From NCBI GenBank assembly GCA_026395935.1, contig JAPLXT010000081.1, positions 1 to 15,858 of the forward strand: a DNA stretch of 15,858 nt, given 5' to 3'. The translations under genes were made by a program, and so were the position numbers. The stretch comes from Candidatus Nomurabacteria bacterium (lineage in GTDB: Bacteria; Patescibacteriota; Minisyncoccia; Phycocordibacterales; UBA9973). Below the pieces are notes generated by a model. That model was not told where the DNA came from. It saw only the letters and a list, made by a program, of their open reading frames with translations, and searched no databases. Shown in pieces: positions 5,391-11,255 of the stretch (its first letter is position 1; each line of letters begins with the position of its first letter).

Positions 5391-5501
5391 ATGTTTTTCG
5401 GTCAAAAAAATAAAAAAAGAATAGAGAAGATTTTTGCAGTAATTTCAATATTGGTGATAGTCAGTATGATCCTACTTTACATGCCTGTTTTATTTAAGTA
5501 A
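5391..5501 (+). CDS. 36-residue single-pass membrane protein
   Basis: A short intact frame, MFFGQKNKKRIEKIF..., ending in TAA. It has a basic N-terminus (KNKKRIEK) and one hydrophobic helix (about residues 15-35, IFAVISILVIVSMILL), so it should insert with the N-terminus in the cytoplasm. It fits exactly between the divergent DivIC-like gene (ATG at 5369) and lepA (stop at 5507) and has a promoter-like pair placed for a leaderless start. Function is unknown. Position next to a divisome gene suggests an envelope role, which is inference. Basic-plus-one-helix peptides of this kind are common and often unannotated, and chance cannot be excluded. Confidence 0.55.
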   Translation: MFFGQKNKKRIEKIFAVISILVIVSMILLYMPVLFK

Positions 5502-5506
5502 GGGCA

Positions 5507-7336
5507 TTAACCCTTATCATTACTACTTCGCATCATCTTAAGGAAAACATCATGGGAGATGTTTATTTTTGCGTTTGACTGCATCCTTTTCTTCCCTCTT
5601 TTTTGCTTCTCCAATAACTTCTTCTTGCGACTTACATCTCCACCTCCTACAACCTTACTACCATGCATTAAGACATCCTTACGGAAAGCGGAAACTCCTT
5701 CCGACGATATAATTCGTCCCAAAGCTTTGGCTTGAATTTTAAAAGCAAATTGCTGTCTAGGAATAATCTTGTGAAGTTTCTCCACTTGAGATTTTGCTTC
5801 ATCTTCTACGCGCCTACGTGACACCACACGAGAAAAAGCTGGCATAACTTCATTTGCTACTATGATGTCCATACGAACTACATCCGCAGGCTTATACTCA
5901 CCTATCTCATATGATATCGAAGCATAGCCAGAAGTAATACTTTTCATGTCATCAAAAAAGTTTCTCATAAGTTCACGAAGTGGCATTTCTAAATCAATAG
6001 TAGATCTGTTATCTCCGAAATTATCTGTCGATTTAATAATTCCTTCATGATCATATAAAAATGGCATCAATGAGCTTGTATAAATTGAAGGAGTAATAAT
6101 CTTTACATTTACCCAAGGCTCAAGAACTTTAATAACATTTCCATCGTCTGGAAATAAATGCGGAGAGTATATAGTTTCTTCTTTTCCATTTCGAACAGTT
6201 ACTTTATATGTAATAGACGGCATAGTCACAATAAGTTCTAGGTCGAATTCTCTATTCAATCTCTCTGCAATAATTTCAAGATGAAGCATACCTAAGAATC
6301 CGCAACGAAAACCTCTCCCCAAAGAACCAGAAGATTCTTCCTCATAAGAAAATGATGAATCAGATAAACGCAAACGCCCCAATGCTTGCTTTAGATTTGG
6401 AAAATCATCCTGACTCTCAGGATAAACGGAAGCCCATACAACTGGATTTGGATTCATGTATCCTGGTAGGGCTGCTGCAGGCTTCTTCAAATACGTAATA
6501 GTATCTCCAACGGATGCAATTCCTGGCTTTTTAATACCTGTCACTATGTAGCCTATCTCACCCGTACCTATTTGATTTTTGGGTTCTTCTTCTGGAGAAA
6601 AAGTTCCAACTTCGAGACAAATAAACTTCTCTTCCGACACAGCAAATAATAATGATTCACCTTTTCTAAATTCTCCTTCTACAACACGTACGTAGACAAT
6701 GACTCCTCTGTGATTGTCATATTTGAAATCAAAGACGAGAGCTTGAGCTCCATCAGTTTTTACAACATCAAAATTTGAATGGTGTGGCGATGGTATCCTT
6801 TTAATAACTTCTTCTAAAAGAGCCACCACACCTTCCCCCGTTTTCCCAGAAACGAGCAGAATAGAATCCGGATCTATATCAAGAAGTAAGGCGACTTCCA
6901 TTTTCACTTCATCAACCATTGCGAGAGGAGAATCAACTTTTGATAAAACTGGAATAATAACCAACCCAGAGTCACGAGCCATTTGCAGGGTTGTCAAAGT
7001 CTGAGCTTGAACACCTTGAGTAGCATCAATGAGTAATATTGAGCCCTCCACAGCCTTTAGAGCACGTGATACTTCATATGAGAAGTCGATATGGCCAGGT
7101 GTATCAATAAGATTCAAAATATATTTTTGATTGTCTAGTGTGTATTCCATTCTGACAGGCTGCATTTTAATAGTGATACCACGTTCTCTTTCAAGCTCCA
7201 TAGAATCAAGAACTTGGTCTTTCATTTTACGTTTCTCTATTGTACCCGTGACTTCAAGCATTCGGTCAGCCAAAGTACTCTTGCCGTGATCGATATGAGC
7301 AATAATTGAGAAATTTCTGATATGTTTAATATCCAT
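5507..7336 (-). CDS. lepA: Elongation factor 4 (LepA), ribosomal GTPase
   Basis: At 609 residues this is full length for LepA. The GTPase domain shows G1 AHIDHGKST (13-21), switch I RERGITIK (50-57) and G3 DTPGH (78-82). The G4 position reads SKVD (132-135) where the family normally has NKxD. Then come the EF-G-like domain II, domain III, domain V-like (SYEIGEYKPADVVRMD) and the LepA-specific C-terminal domain (SRRRVEDEAKSQVEKL, ending VGGGDVSRKKKLLEKQKRGKKRM). LepA binds ribosomes and affects back-translocation or initiation and biogenesis. The ATG at 7336 is supported by MDIKHIRNFSIIAHIDHGK. A -10-like TAGTAT (7343-7348) lies 6 nt upstream. It converges on the 36-residue gene, with only 5 bp between stops. 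Confidence 0.97.
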   Translation of the reverse strand: MDIKHIRNFSIIAHIDHGKSTLADRMLEVTGTIEKRKMKDQVLDSMELERERGITIKMQPVRMEYTLDNQKYILNLIDTPGHIDFSYEVSRALKAVEGSILLIDATQGVQAQTLTTLQMARDSGLVIIPVLSKVDSPLAMVDEVKMEVALLLDIDPDSILLVSGKTGEGVVALLEEVIKRIPSPHHSNFDVVKTDGAQALVFDFKYDNHRGVIVYVRVVEGEFRKGESLLFAVSEEKFICLEVGTFSPEEEPKNQIGTGEIGYIVTGIKKPGIASVGDTITYLKKPAAALPGYMNPNPVVWASVYPESQDDFPNLKQALGRLRLSDSSFSYEEESSGSLGRGFRCGFLGMLHLEIIAERLNREFDLELIVTMPSITYKVTVRNGKEETIYSPHLFPDDGNVIKVLEPWVNVKIITPSIYTSSLMPFLYDHEGIIKSTDNFGDNRSTIDLEMPLRELMRNFFDDMKSITSGYASISYEIGEYKPADVVRMDIIVANEVMPAFSRVVSRRRVEDEAKSQVEKLHKIIPRQQFAFKIQAKALGRIISSEGVSAFRKDVLMHGSKVVGGGDVSRKKKLLEKQKRGKKRMQSNAKINISHDVFLKMMRSSNDKG

Positions 7337-7405
7337 ATCCCTATACTAGCAAAAAAAGCCTTAAAATAAAAGTTTAACTTAATAATATCAATAAAAGTAA
7401 TAAAT

Positions 7406-7434
7406 TTGAGTAATTATTATTAATATAATATAAT
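7406..7434 (+). promoter_or_regulatory. Promoter of the 95-residue gene
   Basis: TTGAGT (7406-7411), a 17-bp spacer and TATAAT (7429-7434) end 6 nt before the ATG at 7441. This is the clearest leaderless arrangement in the window. The region 7340-7440 between lepA and this gene is otherwise very AT-rich with nothing else recognised. Confidence 0.6.
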
Positions 7435-7440
7435 AAAAGA

Positions 7441-7728
7441 ATGATAGAAAATAAACCACTACAACTACAACATAATATGTCTAAAATAGAAATGGAAGAA
7501 CTTCTTTTTGATCGTCAAATTAGAGAAACGGGGATTTCCAGTGATTATTTCAATGAAGGGGTTGTAATCATTTTTCATGTAAAAAATCTTTTGGAAAAAC
7601 AAAATAAAAAATTACAAAAACAACTTTTAGAAGAAATAAAAAATTTTCACTCTTACTCAGAATATATGACTAAAAAAATGAAACCTGTCAGCCTAAACTT
7701 AAAGGATTTGTTATGGCTGATTTTTTAA
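7441..7728 (+). CDS. Unknown 95-residue protein, possibly 5' part of a frameshifted gene
   Basis: I do not recognise it. The sequence is largely helical and charged, with a Lys/Gln/Leu-rich amphipathic segment (LLEKQNKKLQKQLLEEIKNF) near residues 50-69 that could form a coiled coil. The C-terminus LLWLIF arises where the next ORF begins 16 bp before this stop in another frame. A strong promoter with a leaderless start supports expression. It may be a stand-alone gene translationally coupled to the next one, or one gene broken by an indel between about 7674 and 7728. Confidence 0.5.
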   Translation: MIENKPLQLQHNMSKIEMEELLFDRQIRETGISSDYFNEGVVIIFHVKNLLEKQNKKLQKQLLEEIKNFHSYSEYMTKKMKPVSLNLKDLLWLIF

Positions 7729-7871
7729 CTGATAGAGGTAAGCAAATTGCAAAAAGATTAGATGAAATTACAATAGAGATAAAAGATCTTGCTATAGAAG
7801 ACCTTAAAATTATTAATATAGAACGTATATCGACTCTTCTAGAAGAATGGAAAAATCTTTTATATGAATAA
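7713..7871 (+). CDS. 52-residue ORF resembling a MarR-family C-terminal region
   Basis: The frame begins MADFLTDRGKQIAKRLDEI and ends EEWKNLLYE. The pattern of LTDRGK, then a long helix, then a helix ending in ...LLEEWKNLL, resembles the end of MarR regulators, where LTxxGR/K follows the wing and two helices form the dimer interface. No winged helix precedes it in either frame, so it is a remnant, a frameshifted piece or a small independent protein. It overlaps the upstream gene by 16 bp. Similarity is judged by eye only. Confidence 0.4.
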   Translation: MADFLTDRGKQIAKRLDEITIEIKDLAIEDLKIINIERISTLLEEWKNLLYE

Positions 7872-7898
7872 AGTTGATTTTTTATTCTAAACAAAATC

Positions 7899-7925
7899 CC
7901 AGATAGGGCCTTAGGCCCTATCTGG
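7899..7925. repeat. REP palindrome 1, containing the transposase stop codon
   Basis: A perfect 12-bp stem (CCAGATAGGGCC/GGCCCTATCTGG) surrounds the loop TTA at 7911-7913. On the - strand that loop is the TAA stop codon of the RAYT gene, so the gene's end is built from the palindrome. It could also serve as its terminator stem. Confidence 0.85.
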
Positions 7926-8579
7926 TAAATCTTCATCTTCTGAAAGTGAGGTCTTCCCTCTTTCTTTTCTAATAATAGAAATAATCTCGTCGGAATGCTT
8001 TTTAAATCTATTAACTCCACCAAAAATTTCTAATATTCTTTTTCCTTCTGTTTTTGAAACAATTTTAAAATTGTTATTTTCATATTCAAAATCACTAGCA
8101 AAAACTAAATCTTTTTTATCTTCAGGAATATCATGAACCTGATAATTTTTATTTACATACCCAATAGTTTTATTAAAATAATTTTCACTACCTATATGTT
8201 GTGCCTTGAAAGTTCCTTGAAATAAGGATCCTGAACGAGAATTTTTAACATTGAAATAATATGTATAACCGCCCTGTAATTTTTGCATAAATTTAGCAAT
8301 ACCACCATCTACATTTTGCTTCAAAATAAAGTGAAAATGATTAGGGTTTAGACAATACACAACAATATCTACTAATGGTTCCCCAGATAGAGCCTTAGAC
8401 TCTATCTGACTAGATTTTCTTCGGTTTGCTAAACTTCCTATTCCTTCAAGTTGGTTAAATTCTTTTATACTTTCCACAAAACGCCTAATATCCATTTTTT
8501 CTAGAAAAATATCTCGCTTATCTACTCCACGATTATAGACGTGATAATTTTCTCCTGTAATAATAGGTTGTTTTCTCAT
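7911..8579 (-). CDS. REP-associated tyrosine transposase (RAYT, Y1/HUH family)
   Basis: A 222-residue Y1 transposase of the IS200/RAYT type. It starts with the typical HVYNRGVDKRDIF block. The metal-binding HUH motif is NPNHFHFIL (His81, His83). A helix carries GGYTYYFN, where Tyr105 or a neighbouring Tyr is the expected nucleophile, followed by RSGSLFQGTFKA and GYVNKNYQVH. These enzymes cut and join single-stranded DNA at palindromic REP elements. Three REP palindromes are present here: at the stop codon, inside codons 58-66 (QIESKALSG, an apparent loop insertion just before the HUH strand), and about 30 bp upstream of the start. A -10-like TATAAT ends 6 nt before the ATG. The gene looks intact. 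RAYTs are usually domesticated single-copy genes and not active insertion sequences. Confidence 0.92.
   Translation of the reverse strand: MRKQPIITGENYHVYNRGVDKRDIFLEKMDIRRFVESIKEFNQLEGIGSLANRRKSSQIESKALSGEPLVDIVVYCLNPNHFHFILKQNVDGGIAKFMQKLQGGYTYYFNVKNSRSGSLFQGTFKAQHIGSENYFNKTIGYVNKNYQVHDIPEDKKDLVFASDFEYENNNFKIVSKTEGKRILEIFGGVNRFKKHSDEIISIIRKERGKTSLSEDEDLPDRA
8384..8408. repeat. REP palindrome 2, inside the transposase gene
   Basis: CAGATAGAGCC-TTA-GACTCTATCTG is an imperfect palindrome with 10 of 11 pairs. With its flanking bases it differs at only one of 27 positions from the reverse complement of REP 3, so REP 2 and 3 form an inverted pair 200 bp apart. Its length keeps the transposase frame open. 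Confidence 0.82.
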
Positions 8580-8585
8580 ACTTAG

Positions 8586-8591
8586 ATTATA
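8586..8591 (-). promoter_or_regulatory. -10 box of the transposase gene
   Basis: On the - strand this reads TATAAT and ends 6 nt before the ATG at 8579, predicting a leaderless mRNA. The matching -35 zone falls inside REP palindrome 3 and does not resemble consensus. Binding of the transposase to that REP could therefore repress its own promoter. Confidence 0.45.
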
Positions 8592-8607
8592 TCATAACTA
8601 ATTTCTT

Positions 8608-8634
8608 CCAGATAGAGTCTAAGGCTCTATCTGG
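8608..8634. repeat. REP palindrome 3, upstream of the transposase
   Basis: CCAGATAGAGTC-TAA-GGCTCTATCTGG is a 12-bp stem with one G-T pair. It is in the opposite orientation to REP 1 and 2, judged by the TTA/TAA loop. It lies between the transposase promoter and the divergent S1 gene leader. Confidence 0.85.
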
Positions 8635-8714
8635 AGTATCTCTTGCTTGATATTCACTTTTATAGTATAGTTCTCGTATTATAAGCTCAGATTGGATTTA
8701 ACCCTTTATTTTGA

Positions 8715-8771
8715 TTTGGAAGCCAAACAATATAAAGACATTCAAACTGCGCCGCAATATGCGGTTTTTTT
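8715..8771 (+). terminator. Attenuator-like hairpins in the S1 gene leader
   Basis: Two hairpins precede the S1 start at 8787: TTTGG-AAG-CCAAA (8715-8727), then CCGCA-ATA-TGCGG (8752-8764) followed directly by seven T (8765-8771). The second has the form of a short intrinsic terminator only 15 nt before the ATG. It may terminate upstream transcription or attenuate the S1 gene. The stem is only 5 bp. Confidence 0.5.
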
Positions 8772-8786
8772 AGTTCCAAAATTATT

Positions 8787-9533
8787 ATGACAAAAAAAGA
8801 AAATGACGATGTAGTTGCAAGCATCGCAGAACATGCAAAAATCGAACTTTCAAGTATCGGTAAAATGCTTGATAAAGCAGATCTTCCACCACAAGTGGAT
8901 GCCCTCGTAGAAGGCCCTGTTATATCTATACAGAAATCTTCAGTTTATATTGACCTTGCTCCATTCGGAACAGGTATCATATATGGACGTGAATTTATAA
9001 ATGCCAAAGATATAATCAAAAAGATAAATATCGGCGACTTCGTAAAAGCAAAAGTAACCGGTACAGATAATGATGAAGGTTATATTGAATTGTCTTTGAA
9101 AGAAGCTAAGCAGGCACTCATCTGGAGTGAAGCTGATAAAGCTATTAAGTCTAAAATGCCTCTTGAACTTGTTGTTAAAGAAGCAAACAAAGGTGGACTT
9201 ATACTCGACTGGCAAGGTATTGCTGGATTCCTTCCTGCAAGTCAATTGAAGAGTGAACACTATCCTCGCGTAGAAGATTCAGATAAAGATAAAATTTTGA
9301 AAGCTTTGAAAATGCTCGTCGGTAAACGTATCAACGTAGTGATGATCTCTGCTCTTCCAAAAGAAGGCAAACTTATCTTTTCTGAGAAAGACAACAACCC
9401 AGAAGAACGCAAAGAGATTATCGGTAAGTACGGAGTTGGTGATGAGATCGAATGTACTGTCGCTGGAATCGTAGACTTCGGAGTATTCCTAAAGGTTGAA
9501 GAAGGTCTTGAAGGACTCGTTCATATATCTTAG
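8787..9533 (+). CDS. rpsA: Ribosomal protein S1-like, first part up to an in-frame TAG
   Basis: A 248-residue frame holding S1 RNA-binding repeats: one at about 40-107 (VEGPVISIQKSSVYIDL ... GYIELSLKEA), a second at about 122-205 (KSMPLELVVKE.. type: LILDWQGIAGFLPASQL), and the first half of a third from 216 (GDEIECTVAGIVDFGVFLKV ... GLEGLVHIS). The frame then meets TAG at 9531-9533 and continues open in the same frame to 9923 with exactly the expected S1 sequence (IDWGLVEDPR). S1 proteins normally read HISE-I-W here, so a Glu GAG has become TAG. The product would bind mRNA on the 30S subunit during initiation. The interruption may be a true nonsense mutation, a sequencing error or a readthrough codon. 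No Shine-Dalgarno is seen. Confidence 0.88.
   Translation: MTKKENDDVVASIAEHAKIELSSIGKMLDKADLPPQVDALVEGPVISIQKSSVYIDLAPFGTGIIYGREFINAKDIIKKINIGDFVKAKVTGTDNDEGYIELSLKEAKQALIWSEADKAIKSKMPLELVVKEANKGGLILDWQGIAGFLPASQLKSEHYPRVEDSDKDKILKALKMLVGKRINVVMISALPKEGKLIFSEKDNNPEERKEIIGKYGVGDEIECTVAGIVDFGVFLKVEEGLEGLVHIS
9531..9533 (+). other. In-frame amber codon within the S1 gene
   Basis: TAG replaces what should be codon 249 (Glu) in the middle of the third S1 repeat, with the same frame continuing on both sides. TAG also ends the hpf and MazF-like genes in this window, so general reassignment of TAG is unlikely. The base after it is A. Confidence 0.85.
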
Positions 9534-9566
9534 ATTGATTGGGGTCTAGTAGAAGATCCAAGAACT

Positions 9567-9923
9567 ATGTTTAAAATTGGAGATAAGATTAAGGCTAAAA
9601 TTATTGATATTAAAGACGGTAAGATTTCCCTATCAATAAAAGCTCTTAAAGAAAATCCATGGAAAGAATTTGAAAATAAACTCAAGAAGGGAGACATAGT
9701 CTCAGGAGTTGTCATCAAGTTCAACAAGCATGGTGCTCTCGTTTCTATAAAACAAGGAGTTGCTGGACTCGTTCACAATTCAAGCTTCGGTTCTGAAGAG
9801 AAGCTAAAGAAAACTTTGGAACTTGGTAAAACTTACAATTTCCAAATCACACTATTTGAGTCAAAGGATCAGAGAATGACTTTGGTTCATCTAGATGATG
9901 TAGCAAAAAAGGAAGTAGAATAA
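9567..9923 (+). CDS. rpsA: Ribosomal protein S1-like, second part
   Basis: This is the continuation of the upstream S1 gene in the same frame. Homologous sequence resumes right after the TAG at 9534, and the ATG at 9567 is an internal methionine (RTMFKIGDKIKAKI). It covers the second half of the third S1 repeat (GKISLSIKAL) and a complete fourth repeat (KKGDIVSGVVIKFNKHGALVSI ... MTLVHLDD). With the first part the protein would have 378 residues and four S1 repeats. If translation re-initiated here the fragment would hold about one and a half repeats. It ends before the 44-bp palindrome shared with pth. Confidence 0.75.
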   Translation: MFKIGDKIKAKIIDIKDGKISLSIKALKENPWKEFENKLKKGDIVSGVVIKFNKHGALVSIKQGVAGLVHNSSFGSEEKLKKTLELGKTYNFQITLFESKDQRMTLVHLDDVAKKEVE

Positions 9924-9930
9924 TAAATAT

Positions 9931-9974
9931 ACAAAACAAAATCACCTGGAAATTTCCAGGTGATTTTGTTTTGT
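9931..9974. terminator. Bidirectional terminator, 44-bp perfect palindrome
   Basis: Positions 9931-9952 and 9953-9974 are exact reverse complements with no spacer. The centre is CACCTGGAAA/TTTCCAGGTG, and the ends are A-rich on one side and T-rich on the other. It separates the converging S1 and pth genes and gives both transcripts a stem with a U-rich 3' arm. Confidence 0.85.
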
Positions 9975-9976
9975 AA

Positions 9977-10564
9977 TTAATTGTATAGACTCATTGCTTT
10001 ATCCTTCCCTTCACTTGCTATCATCTCAATAATTTCTCCAACTTTTTTGGAGATCTTTTTTATTTCTTTTAATTCATCTTCTTTATACTTACCTAATAAG
10101 AATTTAAGAACTGCCTCCTCCCCTTTTGGTTTTCTTAATTTACCACTTGGTGTTGCGGGAGACACTCCAATACGTATACGAGTAAATTCACGAGATTTCA
10201 CTTTCTTTATTACAGATTCAAGTCCGTTGTGGCCTCCTGAACTTCTGTTAAAAGATATCTTAAGACTTCCCAACGGTAAATCTATATCATCATAAACAAC
10301 CACTAGATTCTTTAATTTCTTTTTATCATCAATAATTTGGCAAACTGCATTCCCTGAATTATTCATAAAAGTTTCAGGTAGTATAAAATCAATTTTTTCC
10401 TTTCCAATCTCTCCTTTTGAACAAAGAGATTTTAACTTCATATTATCCTTCCAATCTGAAAAATCATTACTCTTAGCAATGTTCTCTAAAATAATTCTCC
10501 CTGTATTATGGCGAGTCTGCTTATATTCTTCCCCTGGATTTCCTAAACCTACAATTAATATCAT
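9977..10564 (-). CDS. pth: Peptidyl-tRNA hydrolase
   Basis: At 195 residues it is normal length for bacterial Pth, which frees tRNA from prematurely released peptidyl-tRNA. Seen are GLGNPG (6-11), RHNTG with the catalytic His19, ETFMNNSG with Asn68, the VVVYDDIDLPLG block with Asp92/93, and SSGGHNG with Asn113. The last 60 residues are Lys/Glu-rich. The start MILIVGLGNPG is standard. A -10-like TACTAT (10571-10576) ends 6 nt before the ATG, suggesting a leaderless mRNA. It is divergent from lepB. Confidence 0.97.
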   Translation of the reverse strand: MILIVGLGNPGEEYKQTRHNTGRIILENIAKSNDFSDWKDNMKLKSLCSKGEIGKEKIDFILPETFMNNSGNAVCQIIDDKKKLKNLVVVYDDIDLPLGSLKISFNRSSGGHNGLESVIKKVKSREFTRIRIGVSPATPSGKLRKPKGEEAVLKFLLGKYKEDELKEIKKISKKVGEIIEMIASEGKDKAMSLYN

Positions 10565-10644
10565 TCTTCTATAGTATCAGAATTATGAAATAAAGAAAAA
10601 TACAATACAACACATAAAGATATATTCTGTCAATACTATTTGTG

Positions 10645-10653
10645 TGATAAAAT
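10645..10653 (+). promoter_or_regulatory. Extended -10 promoter of the lepB-hisS-def-fmt run
   Basis: TGATAAAAT contains a TGn extension (10645-10647) and TAAAAT (10648-10653), with a weak TTCTGT 17 bp upstream. It ends 9 nt before the lepB ATG, so the leader would be only a few bases. No further promoter is evident before hisS, def or fmt. Confidence 0.45.
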
Positions 10654-10662
10654 GAGCCCTAT

Positions 10663-11250
10663 ATGGAAAATAATACAAATACAAATGTTCCTGAAAAATC
10701 AAAATTTAAAAAGTTTTTAGAGGATGGTTGGGATCTACTTAAGTTCGCAATTATTGCTCTCGCAGTCGTAATACCCATACGCATGTGGATAGCACAACCA
10801 TTTGTAGTCTCTGGTGAGTCTATGTACCCTACGTTTGATAACGGTCAATATTTAATTGTTGATGAGATATCTTATATATTAGGAAGTGCCCATCGAGGAG
10901 ACGTCGTTATTTTCCGCTATCCTGGAGATACAAAAAGATTTTTTATAAAAAGAATTATTGGACTACCAAATGAAAAGATAACTATTGTAAATGGAGAAAT
11001 TACAATAACAAACAAAGACCATCCAGATGGATTTAAAATGGTAGAACCATACATTAATGAGAAAGAATTTACAGGTGGAGAATACACAACAAAAGATAAT
11101 GAGTACTTCGTCATGGGAGACAATAGGAATAGAAGTTCTGACTCTAGAACATGGGGAATCTTACCACAAAAATTAATGATTGGAAAAGCATTTTTGAGAC
11201 TCATTCCTTTTAGTACAGTATCTTATTTACCAGGAAATTATAATCAATAA
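10663..11250 (+). CDS. lepB: Signal peptidase I
   Basis: A 195-residue membrane protease that cleaves signal peptides on the outer face of the membrane. After a basic cytoplasmic stretch one transmembrane helix spans about residues 25-43. SGESMYPT follows, with the nucleophile Ser53. Box C/D carries RGDVVIFRYP and FIKRIIGLP with the general base Lys96. Box E is MGDNRNRSSDSR (151-162). The length fits the short Gram-positive/CPR type with one anchor. hisS begins 5 nt after its stop, so the two are likely co-transcribed. Confidence 0.96.
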   Translation: MENNTNTNVPEKSKFKKFLEDGWDLLKFAIIALAVVIPIRMWIAQPFVVSGESMYPTFDNGQYLIVDEISYILGSAHRGDVVIFRYPGDTKRFFIKRIIGLPNEKITIVNGEITITNKDHPDGFKMVEPYINEKEFTGGEYTTKDNEYFVMGDNRNRSSDSRTWGILPQKLMIGKAFLRLIPFSTVSYLPGNYNQ

Positions 11251-11255
11251 ACAAA

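Noticed and set aside
5370..5405. TTG at 5405 as the start of the DivIC-like gene
   Set aside because: The extra 12 residues overlap the divergent 36-residue gene and have no family support. The ATG at 5369 precedes the usual short N-terminus.
5032..5424. 130-residue frame on the + strand opposite the DivIC-like gene
   Set aside because: It is the antisense shadow of a gene with clear membrane and coiled-coil motifs, and its Ser/Phe/Ile-rich composition is what antisense AT-rich DNA gives.
9531..9533. Reassigned TAG genetic code
   Set aside because: The hpf and MazF-like genes end in TAG at the expected protein ends, and the core genes have no other internal TAG. Known CPR recoding concerns TGA, not TAG.
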